From: Cellulomonas dongxiuzhuiae
Lineage (GTDB): Bacteria; Actinomycetota; Actinomycetes; Actinomycetales; Cellulomonadaceae
Assembly: GCF_018623035.1 (NCBI RefSeq)
Contig: NZ_CP076023.1
Span: 1,550,001-1,614,000, forward strand
Length of the DNA stretch: 64,000 nucleotides
Reading direction: 5' to 3'
The notes beneath the pieces were generated by a model. It was not told where the DNA came from and ran no database searches. It was given only the letters and a program-made list of their open reading frames with translations. This document shows positions 38,960 to 50,137 of the stretch, in pieces. The stretch's first letter is position 1. The number at the start of each line of letters is the position of its first letter. The position numbers were made by a program, and so were the translations under genes.

Positions 38960-38992
38960 CCGCGGGCCGCCGGACGCCCCGGCGGCCCGCGG
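38960..38992 (+). terminator. 14-bp hairpin terminator after ftsY
   Basis: Perfect stem 38960-38973 with 38979-38992, 5-base loop, beginning 6 bases after the stop codon. Confidence 0.7.
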
Positions 38993-39072
38993 ACCGGCTA
39001 CCGGGACGAATCGTTCCGGACCCTGGACGATCGCCCAGCACGAAACGCAACGTTTACCCAGCGACCTCGGCT

Positions 39073-39110
39073 GTCACACGCGCGTAACCCCTGCGCCGGT
39101 CCCGCGAAAC
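39073..39110 (+). promoter_or_regulatory. GlnR-like nitrogen-control sites upstream of amt
   Basis: GTCAC (39073-39077), 6 bases, GTAAC (39084-39088): the a-site/b-site spacing of the GlnR consensus GTNAC-N6-GNAAC. A further GAAAC is at 39106-39110, two helical turns on. GAAACGCAAC and GTTTACC at about 39042-39058 may be more half-sites. This 213-base region is visibly less GC-rich than its surroundings. Confidence 0.5.
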
Positions 39111-39167
39111 GCCTCCGCCCCACAGTTGTCCCCGTCCGGCCGCCCGGCTGGCGAGGGGAGTACAGAC

Positions 39168-40816
<1,649 letters not shown>

Positions 40817-40826
40817 CAGCGCACGC

Positions 40827-42623
40827 ATGACGACCGGACGGCCGCCCGCGGGGGGCGCGGCCGGGTCGCCGCAGCAGCCGCAGGTCCCGCACCCCGCCGG
40901 GGTGCGGGACCTGCGCGCTGCTCGGCTCGACCTCGCCGCACGGATGATGGCACCGGGCAGCGACGGCGTGGCACGACGCCGCGCCGTGGCCGACCTGGTG
41001 GTGGGCGCGCTCGCGCGGCTGTGGACCGAGGCGACCGAGGGCCGTGACGTGCAGGGTGTCGCGCTCGGCGTCGTCGGGAGCGTGGGACGCGGCGACGCGA
41101 GCCCCGTCTCGGACCTCGACCTGCTGCTCGTGCACGAGGGGAGGGGGCACTCGACGGACGAGCTCTCACGGCTCGCCGAGCGGCTCTGGTACCCCATCTG
41201 GGACGCGGGTCTCGACCTGGACCACTCGGTCCGGTCGCTCGCGCAGTGCCGGCAGGTGGCCTCGAAGGACCTGCCGGCCGCGGTGGGGCTGCTCGAGCTG
41301 CAGCCGGTCGCGGGCGACGGCGCGGTCATCGCGCGCGCGACGTCGGCGCTGCTCGCCGACTGGCGATCGGCCGCGCGTCGCCGGCTGCCGGAGCTGCTCG
41401 CCTCGACGCGACAGCGCGCCGACCGGCACGGCGAGCTGGCCTACCTCGTCGAGCCCGACCTCAAGGAGGCGCGCGGCGGCATCCGCGACGCCGTCGTGCT
41501 GTCGGCGCTCGCCGCCACGTGGCTCACGGACCGTCCGCACGGTGCGGTCGACCACGCCTACGCCCACCTGCTGGACGTGCGCGACGCGGTGCAGGTCGTG
41601 ACGCGCCGGCACACCAACCGGCTGCTCCAGGCCGACCAGGACGAGGTGGCATCTCTCGTCGGCTTCGACGACCGCGACGACCTGCTCGCGTCGATCGCGG
41701 AGTCCGGGCGGGTCATCTCCTACGCGCTGGACACGACCGCGCGCAACGCGCGCCAGGCGCTGCAGCGGCCGGCACGGACGCCCCTGCTCGTCCGCGGTCG
41801 GCGCACACCCCCCCGGCTGCGCACGATCGGCGAGGGGCTCGTCGAGCACGACGGCGAGATCGTCCTGTCGGTCGACGCCCGCCCCGCGGACGACCCCGTG
41901 CTGTCCCTGCGCGCCGCCGCGGCGGCGACCCGCACGGGCCTGGTGCTGTCGCCCGTCACGGTCGCGAGCCTCGAGGCGACCCCGCCGCTGCCCACGCCGT
42001 GGCCGCGCGCCGCCCGGCAGCACCTCCTGCACCTGCTCGGCTCCGGCCACGCGCAGGTGCCGGTGTGGGAGGCCCTCGACCTCGCGGGCGTCGCGACGAC
42101 GTGGATCCCGGAGTGGGCGGGCGTGCGCAACCGGCCGCAGCGCTCGGCCATCCACCGCCACACGGTCGACCGGCACCTCGTCGAGACCGTGGCGCGCGCG
42201 AGCCGCGACCGGAAGGCGGTCGAGGCGCCGGAGACCCTGCTGCTCGCGGCGCTCCTGCACGACATCGGCAAGCGCGCGGGCGCGGGCGACCACTCGGTCG
42301 AGGGTGCGCGGCTCGCGGGGCCGATCGTCGCGCGGATGGGCTTCGGGCCTCAGGTCGCGTCCGACGTGACGAGGCTCGTGCGCGAGCACCTGACGCTCTC
42401 CGAGCTCGCGACCACGGCCGATCACGAGGACCCGGCGACGGTCGCACGGCTGCTCGACGCCGTCGACCACCGGGCCGACCTGCTCCTGCTCCTGCGTGCG
42501 CTGACGGAGGCCGACGCGTCCGCGGCGGGCCCCGCCGCCTGGACCGCGTGGCGCGCCACCCTCGTCGACGACCTGGCAGCCCGGGCCACGCGTGCGCTGG
42601 CGGGTACCCTGGGACGTCCGTAG
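40827..42623 (+). CDS. glnD: PII nucleotidyltransferase GlnD lacking the ACT domains
   Basis: 598 residues. Nucleotidyltransferase motif [18 protein letters not shown] at 84-101 and the linker [20 protein letters not shown]. The HD phosphohydrolase domain [19 protein letters not shown] has His478-Asp479. It modifies and de-modifies PII. Usual GlnD proteins run to 690-890 residues with two C-terminal ACT domains that sense glutamine. Here the stop comes right after the HD domain, 29 bases before ffh, so no ACT domain can be encoded in this locus. Catalytic parts look intact. Confidence 0.93.
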   Translation: MTTGRPPAGGAAGSPQQPQVPHPAGVRDLRAARLDLAARMMAPGSDGVARRRAVADLVVGALARLWTEATEGRDVQGVALGVVGSVGRGDASPVSDLDLLLVHEGRGHSTDELSRLAERLWYPIWDAGLDLDHSVRSLAQCRQVASKDLPAAVGLLELQPVAGDGAVIARATSALLADWRSAARRRLPELLASTRQRADRHGELAYLVEPDLKEARGGIRDAVVLSALAATWLTDRPHGAVDHAYAHLLDVRDAVQVVTRRHTNRLLQADQDEVASLVGFDDRDDLLASIAESGRVISYALDTTARNARQALQRPARTPLLVRGRRTPPRLRTIGEGLVEHDGEIVLSVDARPADDPVLSLRAAAAATRTGLVLSPVTVASLEATPPLPTPWPRAARQHLLHLLGSGHAQVPVWEALDLAGVATTWIPEWAGVRNRPQRSAIHRHTVDRHLVETVARASRDRKAVEAPETLLLAALLHDIGKRAGAGDHSVEGARLAGPIVARMGFGPQVASDVTRLVREHLTLSELATTADHEDPATVARLLDAVDHRADLLLLLRALTEADASAAGPAAWTAWRATLVDDLAARATRALAGTLGRP

Positions 42624-42652
42624 CCGTCCCGCCGATCACCGCGAGGCCCAGG

Positions 42653-44272
42653 TTGTTCGCCACCCTCTCCGACCGTCTCACCTCGACGTTCAAGAACCTC
42701 CGTGCGAAGGGTCGCCTGTCCGAGGCGGACATCGACGCGACGATCCGCGAGATCAGACGTGCCCTGCTCGACGCCGACGTCGCGGTACCGGTCGTCCGTC
42801 AGTTCACCGGGGCGGTGCGCGAGCGTGCGCTCTCGTCCGAGGTCTCGGGGGCGCTGAACCCCGCGCAGCAGGTCGTCAAGGTGGTCAACGACGAGCTCGT
42901 GGCGATCCTCGGCGGGCAGACGCGGAACCTCGCGTTCGCCAAGCAGCCGCCGACCGTCATCATGCTCGCCGGCCTGCAGGGCGCCGGCAAGACGACGCTC
43001 GCGGGCAAGCTCGCGCTGTGGCTCCGCGAGCAGGGGCACACGCCGCTCCTGGTCGCCGCCGACCTCCAGCGTCCCAACGCGGTGACGCAGCTGCAGGTCG
43101 TCGGGGAGCGCGCGGGCGTGCCCGTGCACGCGCCGCACCCGGGCAACCAGGGCGCCGACGACGTCCTGCCGGCCGGTGCGGACCCGGTCGCGGTCGCGCG
43201 CGCCGGGCTCGAGACCGCGCGCCAGAAGCAGTACGACGTGGTCATCGTCGACACCGCGGGACGCCTCGGCGTCGACGCCGAGCTCATGGCCCAGGCGTCC
43301 GACATCCGCGACGCCGTGGACCCCGACGAGGTCCTGTTCGTCGTCGACGCGATGATCGGGCAGGACGCCGTGACGACCGCGCAGGCGTTCGCCGACGGCG
43401 TCGGCTTCACCGGCGTCGTCCTGTCGAAGCTCGACGGCGACGCCCGCGGTGGTGCGGCCCTGTCGATCGCCAGCGTCACGGGCCGCCCGATCATGTTCGC
43501 CTCCACGGGTGAGAAGCTCACCGACTTCGAGGTGTTCCACCCCGACCGCATGGCGTCGCGGATCCTCGACATGGGTGACGTGCTGACGCTCATCGAGCAG
43601 GCCGAGAAGGCGTTCGACGCCGACGAGGCCGAGAAGATGGCCGGCAAGCTCGCCTCGGGCGAGGACTTCACGCTCGAGGACTTCCTCGTGCAGATGCAGC
43701 AGCTCAAGAACATGGGCTCGATCAAGAAGATGTTCGGCATGCTGCCGGGCATGGGGCAGATGCGCGAGGCCCTGGAGAACTTCGACGAGCGCGAGGTCGA
43801 CCGCATCGAGGCGATCATCCGCTCGATGACGCCGGGCGAGCGGCAGAACCCCAAGATCATCAACGGGTCGCGCCGCGCGCGCATCGCCCGCGGGTCCGGC
43901 ACCACGACCAGCGAGATCAACCAGCTCCTCGAGCGGTTCGACGGGGCCCGCAAGATGATGCGCCAGATGGCCAAGGGCGGCGGCATGCCGGGCGGGATGC
44001 CCGGGATGGGCAACCTGCCCGGCATGGGGGGCAAGAAGTCGCGGGGTCGTCAGGCGCCGCAGCCGAAGCGCGCCAAGGGCGCGCGGTCCGGCAACCCGGC
44101 CAGGCGCGCGGAGCAGGAGCGAGCCGCCGCGGCGCGTGCCGCGGGCGAGGCCGCGGCCGCCCCGGCGGGGTCCGCGTTCGGTCTCGGCGGGACCGCGGCC
44201 CCGGCCCCCGACGCCCCGTTCGACCCGGCGGAGCTGCCCGCCGGCCTGGGCGACCTCTTCAAGGGCCGCTGA
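42653..44272 (+). CDS. ffh: Signal recognition particle protein Ffh
   Basis: 539 residues. N domain, G domain (GLQGAGKTTLAGKLA, DLQRPNAVTQL, VDTAGRLGVD, SKLDGDARGG) and a Met-rich M domain (MFGMLPGMGQM, later GGMPGGMPGMGNLPGMGG) that binds SRP RNA and signal peptides. The start is the rare TTG at 42653 (LFATLSDRLTSTF), fixed by alignment of the N-terminus; only a weak GAGG is 5 bases upstream. The last 100 residues are an Arg/Ala/Pro-rich extension, longer than usual, ending in ELPAGLGDLFKGR. Confidence 0.96.
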   Translation: MFATLSDRLTSTFKNLRAKGRLSEADIDATIREIRRALLDADVAVPVVRQFTGAVRERALSSEVSGALNPAQQVVKVVNDELVAILGGQTRNLAFAKQPPTVIMLAGLQGAGKTTLAGKLALWLREQGHTPLLVAADLQRPNAVTQLQVVGERAGVPVHAPHPGNQGADDVLPAGADPVAVARAGLETARQKQYDVVIVDTAGRLGVDAELMAQASDIRDAVDPDEVLFVVDAMIGQDAVTTAQAFADGVGFTGVVLSKLDGDARGGAALSIASVTGRPIMFASTGEKLTDFEVFHPDRMASRILDMGDVLTLIEQAEKAFDADEAEKMAGKLASGEDFTLEDFLVQMQQLKNMGSIKKMFGMLPGMGQMREALENFDEREVDRIEAIIRSMTPGERQNPKIINGSRRARIARGSGTTTSEINQLLERFDGARKMMRQMAKGGGMPGGMPGMGNLPGMGGKKSRGRQAPQPKRAKGARSGNPARRAEQERAAAARAAGEAAAAPAGSAFGLGGTAAPAPDAPFDPAELPAGLGDLFKGR

Positions 44273-44277
44273 GGCGC

Positions 44278-45366
44278 GTGATCACGCACCTGCGCGGCAC
44301 GGTCGTCCTCGGCGACGACCACGAGGTCGGCGAGGCCTGGATCATCGGTGACCGGCTCACGCTCGAGCAGCCGGTCGAGCCCGCCGAGGCCGTGCTCGAG
44401 GGCTGGGTCCTGCCGGGGCTCGTCGACGTGCACTGCCACATCGGTCTCGCGTCCGACGGTGCGGTGGACCGGGCGACGGCCGAGGAGCAGGCCCGGGCCG
44501 ACCGGGACTCGGGCGTGCTGCTCGTGCGCGACGCCGGGTCGCCGGCCGACACCCGGTGGGTCGACGGCCGCGCCGACCTGCCGCGGCTGCTGCGTGCCGG
44601 TCATCACCTCGCGCTGACCAAGCGGTACCTGCGCCACTACGGCCGCGAGCTCACCGACCCGTCGCAGCTGCCGCAGGCCGTGCGAGAGGAGGCCGCGCGG
44701 GGCGACGGCTGGGTCAAGCTCGTCGCCGACTGGATCGACCGCGACCTCGGGGCGGACGGCGACCTGCGCCCGCTGTGGCCGGCCGACGTCCTGGCCGAGG
44801 CCGTCGCCGTCGCGCACGCCGCGGGTGCGCGCGTCACCGCGCACACGTTCAGCCACGAGGCGATCGACGACCTGCTCGACGCCGGCGTGGACGGCCTCGA
44901 GCACGCGACCGGCGCCACGCCCGAGCAGATCTCCCGCATCGCGGCCGCGGGCATCCCGGTGACCGCGACGCTCCTGCAGGTGGCGCAGTTCGACGCGATC
45001 GCGGCGCAGGGCGAGGCCAGGTACCCGCGGTTCGCGGCGCGCATGCGTGCGATGCACGCCCGCCGGTACGACCACGTGCGCGACCTGCACGACGCGGGTG
45101 TGCCGGTGCTCGTCGGCACCGACGCCGGCGGGACGATCGCGCACGGCCACGTCGCCGACGAGGCAGCCGAGATGGTCCGCGCCGGGATCCCGGCGCACGA
45201 CGTCGTGGCCGCCGCCTCGTGGCGCGCCCGCGCGTGGCTGGGCGTGCCCGGCATCGCGGAGGGCGAGAGCGCAGACGTCATCGTGTACGCCGCGGACCCG
45301 CGCGTCGACGTCGCGGCGCTGGCCGCACCGCGCGCGGTCGTGCTGCGCGGCGTGCGCGTGCGCTGA
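44278..45366 (+). CDS. Amidohydrolase-family metal-dependent hydrolase
   Basis: 362 residues. TIM-barrel metal ligands: DVHCHIG (His-x-His), Lys in GWVKLVADW, AHTFSHEA, and the final Asp in VGTDAGGTIAHG. Belongs with imidazolonepropionase/prolidase-like amidohydrolases. GTG lies 5 bases after the ffh stop, so it is likely translated by coupling. Found beside ffh in related actinobacteria, I believe, with unknown function. The substrate is an amide or cyclic imide at best guess. Convergent with the M16 gene, 12 bases apart. Confidence 0.88.
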   Translation: MITHLRGTVVLGDDHEVGEAWIIGDRLTLEQPVEPAEAVLEGWVLPGLVDVHCHIGLASDGAVDRATAEEQARADRDSGVLLVRDAGSPADTRWVDGRADLPRLLRAGHHLALTKRYLRHYGRELTDPSQLPQAVREEAARGDGWVKLVADWIDRDLGADGDLRPLWPADVLAEAVAVAHAAGARVTAHTFSHEAIDDLLDAGVDGLEHATGATPEQISRIAAAGIPVTATLLQVAQFDAIAAQGEARYPRFAARMRAMHARRYDHVRDLHDAGVPVLVGTDAGGTIAHGHVADEAAEMVRAGIPAHDVVAAASWRARAWLGVPGIAEGESADVIVYAADPRVDVAALAAPRAVVLRGVRVR

Positions 45367-45378
45367 GCCGCCCGACCG

Positions 45379-46971
45379 TCAGTCGACCCCCGACACCGCG
45401 GACAGGGCGTCGGCGCCGCGCTTCGACCTGACGACGTCCGGCGGCAGGGCCGCGACGAAGCGCGCCCACGGGCGCGCGGCCCTGCGGAAGTGCCGCGGGT
45501 TGATGACCACCGAGGCGCCCGTGCGGGTGACCAGCTCGATGTCACCGTCGTCGTCGTCGCCCATCAGGACGACGTCCTCCACCTGCACCTTGACGCCCAT
45601 CTGCACCAGGACGAGCTGGCGGGGGCCCAGGCAGATCTCGACCCCGCGCTGCGGCCCGAAGAACCGCCCCTTGTGGAACGTGCCCGTGGACGCGACGAGC
45701 GCCGAGGCGAGGCCGGTGCGGGCGCCGCCGCCGGCGAGATCGATCATGATCTCGCGGCGTGACATGTCGGCGTAGCTGCGCCACGGCACACGCGCCTCGA
45801 GCGCGAGCTCCTCCTCGAGGTGCTCGAACGCGTCGAGGTCGTCGACCAGGTGGCGCGGGACCGTGACGAGCATCGACGGGAGGAGGCCTGCGACCGCGTC
45901 GCGGACCTCGGTGGCGTCGATCACCGGGATCTCCTCGACCCGGGACGGCGCCGGCAAGCCCCGTGCCTCCGACTCCGCGGCAGCGAGCAGCCAGTCGCGT
46001 CGTGCGTCGACCAGCGTGCCGTCGGCGGCGAGCGCCTCGCGCACGTGGTCGAGCACGTCGGTCTCCGGCCCGTCGGACGCAAGCAGGTGCAGGGCCCGGA
46101 CGGTCTCGCGGAGCACGTCGCGCGCGACGGCGGGCGTCGGCGGGTCCGACGTGAAGGTCCAGCTGCTGGTCGTCGCGTCGACCTGGAACGTGGCGATGTC
46201 GACGCCGTACACGCTGCCGCTGGCGCGCCGCAGCCGCCGTAGCAGGGTCTCGCGGATGACGGACCCGACCAGGTGGCGGTGCTCGGGCGGGAGCCCCACC
46301 AGGAAGGAGACGGTCACCTGGGCGTCGTCCGTGTACGCGATCCCGGGGGTCGGCAGGGCCAGCGCAGGGGGGTGCTCGCCCCGGACGGGCAGGCCGACGG
46401 GAAGCTGCGGGTCCAGGTCGGCCAGGGGCGGGCGGGTCAGCGCGAGCCGGCACGCACCGGTGACGAAGGCGCGGGCGGCGAACCCGCGCACGTCGGAGGC
46501 GTCGAGCGCGAGCAGGGGGGCGTGGCCGAGGTCGGCCAGGCCGAGCCCGGCCGCGCCCCACCGCGCAGCGAGCGGTCCGATCCCCGCGTACAGGCCACTG
46601 AGACCGACCTCCGCGAGGACTGTCGCACGGTCCACGCGGAGGTCGGCATCGGTGATGTCGTGCAGCGACGTGGCGGCCGCGGCGACGCGGTGGAGGAAGT
46701 CGTGGACGCGGGGCGGGTCGCCGGTGGCCCAGAACGACATCGAGTCCGGACCGGACGCGGCGTTGTGCTCCACGGTCACGTGTCCGACGCGTGACATCAC
46801 GACGTGCTCGACGAGATGGTGCAGACCGGCGGTCCGCGGGGTGAGGTCGCGGGCGCCCAGACCCACGACCAGTGCGGCGGTGTAGTCGCCGGGCAGGTCG
46901 CACCAGAGTGTGGGGATGCCCGCGGTGGTCGTGCGGCCGAGGGGCGTCGAGAGGGTCACGGTGTCCGTCAC
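45379..46971 (-). CDS. M16-family zinc metallopeptidase-like protein
   Basis: 530 residues. The inverted zinc motif HxxEH is present as His52-Leu-Val-Glu55-His56 in GLHHLVEHVVMS, and a downstream Glu in RATVLAEVGLSG fits the third ligand. The rest is two M16-like alpha/beta halves; similarity fades after residue 330, and the last 150 residues (PWRSYADMSRREI, GDIELVTRTGASVVINP) look like a separate PH-like or YqaE-unrelated domain I cannot name. No signal peptide, so cytoplasmic. GTG start; a TACGGT box about 30 bases upstream on this strand may be its -10. Confidence 0.75.
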   Translation of the reverse strand: MTDTVTLSTPLGRTTTAGIPTLWCDLPGDYTAALVVGLGARDLTPRTAGLHHLVEHVVMSRVGHVTVEHNAASGPDSMSFWATGDPPRVHDFLHRVAAAATSLHDITDADLRVDRATVLAEVGLSGLYAGIGPLAARWGAAGLGLADLGHAPLLALDASDVRGFAARAFVTGACRLALTRPPLADLDPQLPVGLPVRGEHPPALALPTPGIAYTDDAQVTVSFLVGLPPEHRHLVGSVIRETLLRRLRRASGSVYGVDIATFQVDATTSSWTFTSDPPTPAVARDVLRETVRALHLLASDGPETDVLDHVREALAADGTLVDARRDWLLAAAESEARGLPAPSRVEEIPVIDATEVRDAVAGLLPSMLVTVPRHLVDDLDAFEHLEEELALEARVPWRSYADMSRREIMIDLAGGGARTGLASALVASTGTFHKGRFFGPQRGVEICLGPRQLVLVQMGVKVQVEDVVLMGDDDDGDIELVTRTGASVVINPRHFRRAARPWARFVAALPPDVVRSKRGADALSAVSGVD

Positions 46972-47070
46972 AGGGCTCGCGGGGCGGGTGTGAGCGGACC
47001 GTACCGGATCCCGGGATGCCGCCGAGGCGAAACCCGCGGAGCAACCGGGGACAGGTGACGACGACCGCGA

Positions 47071-47101
47071 TTCGGTGCAGTGGCGCTGCGTCTGGCAGAA
47101 T
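47071..47101 (+). promoter_or_regulatory. rpsP promoter (TTCGGT - 19 - CAGAAT)
   Basis: -10 CAGAAT at 47096-47101 in the context TGGCAGAATG, -35-like TTCGGT at 47071-47076. The rplS promoter at 49369 has the same layout. Leader of about 125 bases follows. Confidence 0.5.
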
Positions 47102-47232
47102 GATCGGCTGTACTCGGTCCGCGCAGCCCCTCTACCTGCTCGGTGCCCGTGTCCTCCGGCCGGAACGGCGCGCCCACCCCCACGGGTCGCACCGCGAGGC
47201 CACCCCAGCAGACATCAGGAGAACACCACCTC

Positions 47233-47664
47233 GTGGCAACGAAGATCCGTCTCAAGCGCCTGGGCAAGATCCGCGCGCCGTACTACCGCATCGTCGTCGC
47301 CGACTCGCGCACCAAGCGCGACGGTCGTGTGATCGAGGAGATCGGCAAGTACCACCCGACCGAGGAGCCCTCGCTCATCGAGATCACCTCGGAGCGGGCG
47401 CAGTACTGGCTGGGCGTCGGCGCCCAGCCCACCGAGCAGGTGCAGGTGCTGCTCAAGATCACCGGTGACTGGCAGAAGTTCAAGGGCCTGCCCGGCACCG
47501 AGGGCACCCTGCGCGTCAAGGCGCCCAAGGTCGACCCGAAGGCCGCCGTCGAGGCTGCCGCGCTGGACGCCGAGAAGGTCAAGGCGAAGGCGTCGGAGAA
47601 GAAGGCTGCCGCCGCGCAGGAGCCCGCCGAGCAGGCTGCTCCCGCCGAGGACGAGCAGGCCTGA
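47233..47664 (+). CDS. rpsP: 30S ribosomal protein S16
   Basis: 143 residues: the S16 core ([26 protein letters not shown] style start, residues 1-85) plus a 55-residue Ala/Glu/Lys-rich tail common in actinobacteria. GTG 47233 follows AGGAGAACACCACCTC, a rather long spacing of 11 bases from AGGAG. Assembles early in the 30S body. First gene of the rpsP-khpA block; its stop shares one base with khpA (TGATG). Confidence 0.97.
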   Translation: MATKIRLKRLGKIRAPYYRIVVADSRTKRDGRVIEEIGKYHPTEEPSLIEITSERAQYWLGVGAQPTEQVQVLLKITGDWQKFKGLPGTEGTLRVKAPKVDPKAAVEAAALDAEKVKAKASEKKAAAAQEPAEQAAPAEDEQA

Positions 47665-47903
47665 TGCTCGCCGACGCGCTCGAGCACCTGGTGCGGGGCA
47701 TCGTCGACCACCCGGACGACGTGCACGTTCGCTCGTCGTCGCTGCGCCGGGGGGAGATGCTCGAGGTGCGTGTGCACCCCGAGGACCTCGGGCGCGTCAT
47801 CGGGCGCGGCGGCCGTACCGCTCGCGCGCTGCGCACGGTGGTCGGGGCGCTGTCGCCTGACGGTGCCGTGCGCGTCGACGTGGTCGACGTCGACCGACGC
47901 TGA
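47664..47903 (+). CDS. khpA: KH-domain RNA-binding protein KhpA
   Basis: 79 residues, a single KH domain with the GxxG loop GRGGRT in DLGRVIGRGGRTARALRTVV. KhpA works with KhpB as a small-RNA and mRNA binder in Gram-positives, affecting division and envelope (family knowledge). Sits directly behind rpsP as in most actinobacteria. A strong hairpin follows 10 bases after the stop. Confidence 0.93.
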   Translation: MLADALEHLVRGIVDHPDDVHVRSSSLRRGEMLEVRVHPEDLGRVIGRGGRTARALRTVVGALSPDGAVRVDVVDVDRR

Positions 47904-47913
47904 CCGCAGACAC

Positions 47914-47950
47914 CGACGGCCCGGTCCCTCGACGAGGGACCGGGCCGTCG
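47914..47950 (+). terminator. 18-bp hairpin between khpA and rimM
   Basis: Perfect inverted repeat 47914-47931 with 47933-47950; the central bases must open to form the loop. One of the strongest hairpins in the window. No later promoter for rimM is obvious, so it may attenuate more than stop. Confidence 0.65.
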
Positions 47951-47954
47951 TCGT

Positions 47955-47970
47955 CCCCGACACGTCGGGG
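47955..47970 (+). promoter_or_regulatory. Hairpin next to the rimM ribosome site
   Basis: CCCCGAC, AC, GTCGGGG (7-bp stem). Its right arm ends where GGAGGGAG, the rimM ribosome site, begins. Confidence 0.4.
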
Positions 47971-47981
47971 GAGGGAGTGAC

Positions 47982-48545
47982 ATGCTGCTGACCGTCGCCC
48001 GGATCGGGCGTCCCCACGGGTTGCGCGGGGAGGTCGCGCTGGACGTGCGCACCGATGCGCCGCAGGAACGCCTGGTCGTGGGTGCCCGCTTCGCCACCGA
48101 GCCCGCGGCAGCCGGGCCGCTGGTGGTCACGCACGTGCGCGACGCCCAGGGCCGCTGGTACGCCACGTTCGCGCAGGCGTCCGACCGCGCGGGGGCCGAG
48201 GCCCTGCGGGGTGTCGCGCTGGTGGTCGAGTCCGACGACGAGCCGTCCGACGACGACGGCTGGTACCCCCACGAGCTGGTCGGTCTGCGCGCCGAGCACG
48301 CCGCCGACGGGCGGCTCCTGGGCGAGATCGTGGGGCTCGAGCACCTTCCTGCGCACGACGTGCTCGTCCTGCGCGAGCCCGACGGCGCGCGGACGCTCGT
48401 GCCGTTCGTCGAGGCGATCGTGCCGGTCGTCGACGTCGCGGGCTCCCGTGTCGTGCTGGACCCCCCCGGTGGCCTGCTCGCCGCCGATGCCGAGAACCTC
48501 GTGGTGAGCGACGAGACCCGCGGCACGACACCCGACGAGGTCTGA
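47982..48545 (+). CDS. rimM: Ribosome maturation factor RimM
   Basis: 187 residues. N-terminal RimM barrel ([23 protein letters not shown] style start) and C-terminal PRC barrel ([26 protein letters not shown]). Helps mature the 30S head by binding S19. ATG has GGAGGGAG 5 bases upstream. One base separates it from trmD. Confidence 0.95.
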   Translation: MLLTVARIGRPHGLRGEVALDVRTDAPQERLVVGARFATEPAAAGPLVVTHVRDAQGRWYATFAQASDRAGAEALRGVALVVESDDEPSDDDGWYPHELVGLRAEHAADGRLLGEIVGLEHLPAHDVLVLREPDGARTLVPFVEAIVPVVDVAGSRVVLDPPGGLLAADAENLVVSDETRGTTPDEV

Positions 48546-48546
48546 C

Positions 48547-49353
48547 GTGCGCATCGACGTCGTCACGATCTTCCCCGAGTACCTGGCCCCGCTCGAGCTC
48601 TCGCTGGTCGGCAAGGCGCGCACGTCGGGGTTGCTGGACCTGCGCGTCCACGACCTGCGCACGTGGACCGACGACCGCCACCGCACGGTCGACGACACGC
48701 CCTTCGGTGGCGGTGCCGGGATGGTCATGCGGCCCGACGTCTGGGGTCGGGCGCTGGACGACGTGCTGACGCCGGACGCCCACCTGCTCGTCCCGTCGCC
48801 CGCGGGCGCACCGTTCACGCAGCGCACCGCCGAGACGTGGGCGACCGAGCAGCACCTGGTGCTCGCGTGCGGACGCTACGAGGGGATCGACTCCCGCGTC
48901 GTGGAGCACTACGCCGCCCGCACCCGCGTCACCGAGGTGTCGCTCGGTGACTACGTCCTCAACGGGGGAGAGGTCGCGGCGCTGGTCGTCGTCGAGGCCG
49001 TCGCCCGTCTCCTGCCCGGCGTCGTCGGCAACCCCGCGTCGCTCGTCGAGGAGTCGCACGGCGCGGCCGGGCTCCTCGAGTACCCGGTCTACACCAAGCC
49101 GCCCTCGTGGCAGGGGCACGACGTGCCCGAGGTGCTGCTCTCCGGCCACCACGCCCGCATCGCCCGGTGGCGGCGCGACGAGGCGCTGCGCCGGACGGCA
49201 GCGCGCCGCCCGGACCTCCTCGAGGCCCTGGACGCGGGGCAGTGGGACCGCCACGACCTCGAGGTCCTCGCGGCCTGCGGGTGGGAGCTCGTCGACGGGC
49301 GGCTGCGCGCGCAGCGCGGCGGCGACGGCGACCCGGCAGCCGTGGCGCGCTGA
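48547..49353 (+). CDS. trmD: tRNA (guanine-37-N1) methyltransferase
   Basis: 268 residues, SPOUT fold with a trefoil knot. Seen: [11 protein letters not shown] start, [24 protein letters not shown], and [13 protein letters not shown], which bind SAM and G37. Prevents frameshifting on CCN/CUN/CGN codons. GTG start one base after rimM. Usual length plus a 20-residue C-terminal extension ([16 protein letters not shown]). Confidence 0.97.
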   Translation: MRIDVVTIFPEYLAPLELSLVGKARTSGLLDLRVHDLRTWTDDRHRTVDDTPFGGGAGMVMRPDVWGRALDDVLTPDAHLLVPSPAGAPFTQRTAETWATEQHLVLACGRYEGIDSRVVEHYAARTRVTEVSLGDYVLNGGEVAALVVVEAVARLLPGVVGNPASLVEESHGAAGLLEYPVYTKPPSWQGHDVPEVLLSGHHARIARWRRDEALRRTAARRPDLLEALDAGQWDRHDLEVLAACGWELVDGRLRAQRGGDGDPAAVAR

Positions 49354-49368
49354 GCCCCGCCGGCCGGA

Positions 49369-49590
49369 TTGGGTCGGGAGATGACGCTGTGGCAGACTGT
49401 CACCTCGGTGTGCGTCCGCCGCCTCTCTGCCGCAGGGGAGAGCGCTCGTGACGCGCAGACCGGACCGACCCAGGTCGGGACCCCGGTCCGCACCGACAGA
49501 CCCGAACCACGGGCTCGTGCCCTGCCCCGGCAGCGCGTGCGCCCGTCGATCACGTACCTGACCTGCGGCAGGGCGGGGAAGCGACACGAC
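49369..49590 (+). promoter_or_regulatory. rplS promoter and leader
   Basis: -35 TTGGGT (49369-49374), 18 bases, -10 CAGACT (49393-49398). About 190 bases of untranslated leader follow, with an imperfect CTCTC/GAGAG hairpin near 49424-49442 and a GC stem before the start. Possibly L19 autoregulation; no gene is seen here. Confidence 0.5.
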
Positions 49591-49956
49591 ATGCAGACGC
49601 TCGACGCTATCGACGCAGCATCGCTGCGCCAGGACCACCCGGACTTCCGCCCCGGCGACACCCTCAAGGTCAACGTGAAGGTCGTCGAGGGCAACCGCTC
49701 CCGCATCCAGGCCTTCCAGGGCGTCGTCATCGCCCGCCAGGGTGCCGGCGTGCGCGAGACCTTCACGATCCGCAAGATCAGCTTCGCCGTCGGCGTCGAG
49801 CGGACCTTCCCGCTGCACACGCCGTCGATCGACACGATCGAGGTCGTCACCCGTGGTGACGTGCGTCGCGCGAAGCTGTACTACCTGCGCTCGCTGCGTG
49901 GCAAGAAGGCGAAGATCAAGGAGAAGCGCGAGAACACTCCGGCCAAGAAGCGCTGA
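49591..49956 (+). CDS. rplS: 50S ribosomal protein L19
   Basis: 121 residues, the standard L19 length. Core strings [20 protein letters not shown] and [22 protein letters not shown]. Located at the 30S-50S interface. ATG 49591 gives the family start ([19 protein letters not shown]); the 237-base gap to trmD and its own promoter show it is a separate unit. Confidence 0.97.
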   Translation: MQTLDAIDAASLRQDHPDFRPGDTLKVNVKVVEGNRSRIQAFQGVVIARQGAGVRETFTIRKISFAVGVERTFPLHTPSIDTIEVVTRGDVRRAKLYYLRSLRGKKAKIKEKRENTPAKKR

Positions 49957-49996
49957 GCACCGGCTTCTCGGCCCTGAGCGCGCGCTCACGGCACGT

Positions 49997-50036
49997 CGCC
50001 GACGGGCGGTCACCCTCGGGTGGCCGCCCGTCGGCG
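49997..50036 (+). terminator. 19-bp hairpin after rplS
   Basis: Stem 49997-50015 with 50018-50036, one G-U pair, otherwise perfect; 40 bases after the rplS stop. Confidence 0.7.
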
Positions 50037-50125
50037 TCCCCGGGCGCGGGCACAGCGGGCGTCCAGGAGGTGTCCCGGCAGGTCTCGCGACGTGGCTGGG
50101 CGACCCGTCCGCCGCAGGTACGTGC

Positions 50126-50131
50126 CAGAGT
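50126..50131 (+). promoter_or_regulatory. -10 CAGAGT of lepB
   Basis: CAGAGT with 6 bases to GTG 50138. Confidence 0.45.
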
Positions 50132-50137
50132 GTGTTG

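Noticed and set aside
42653..44272. Upstream extension of ffh through glnD to about 41246
   Set aside because: That frame overlaps glnD, whose product has the family motifs; the Ffh N-terminus aligns from the TTG at 42653.
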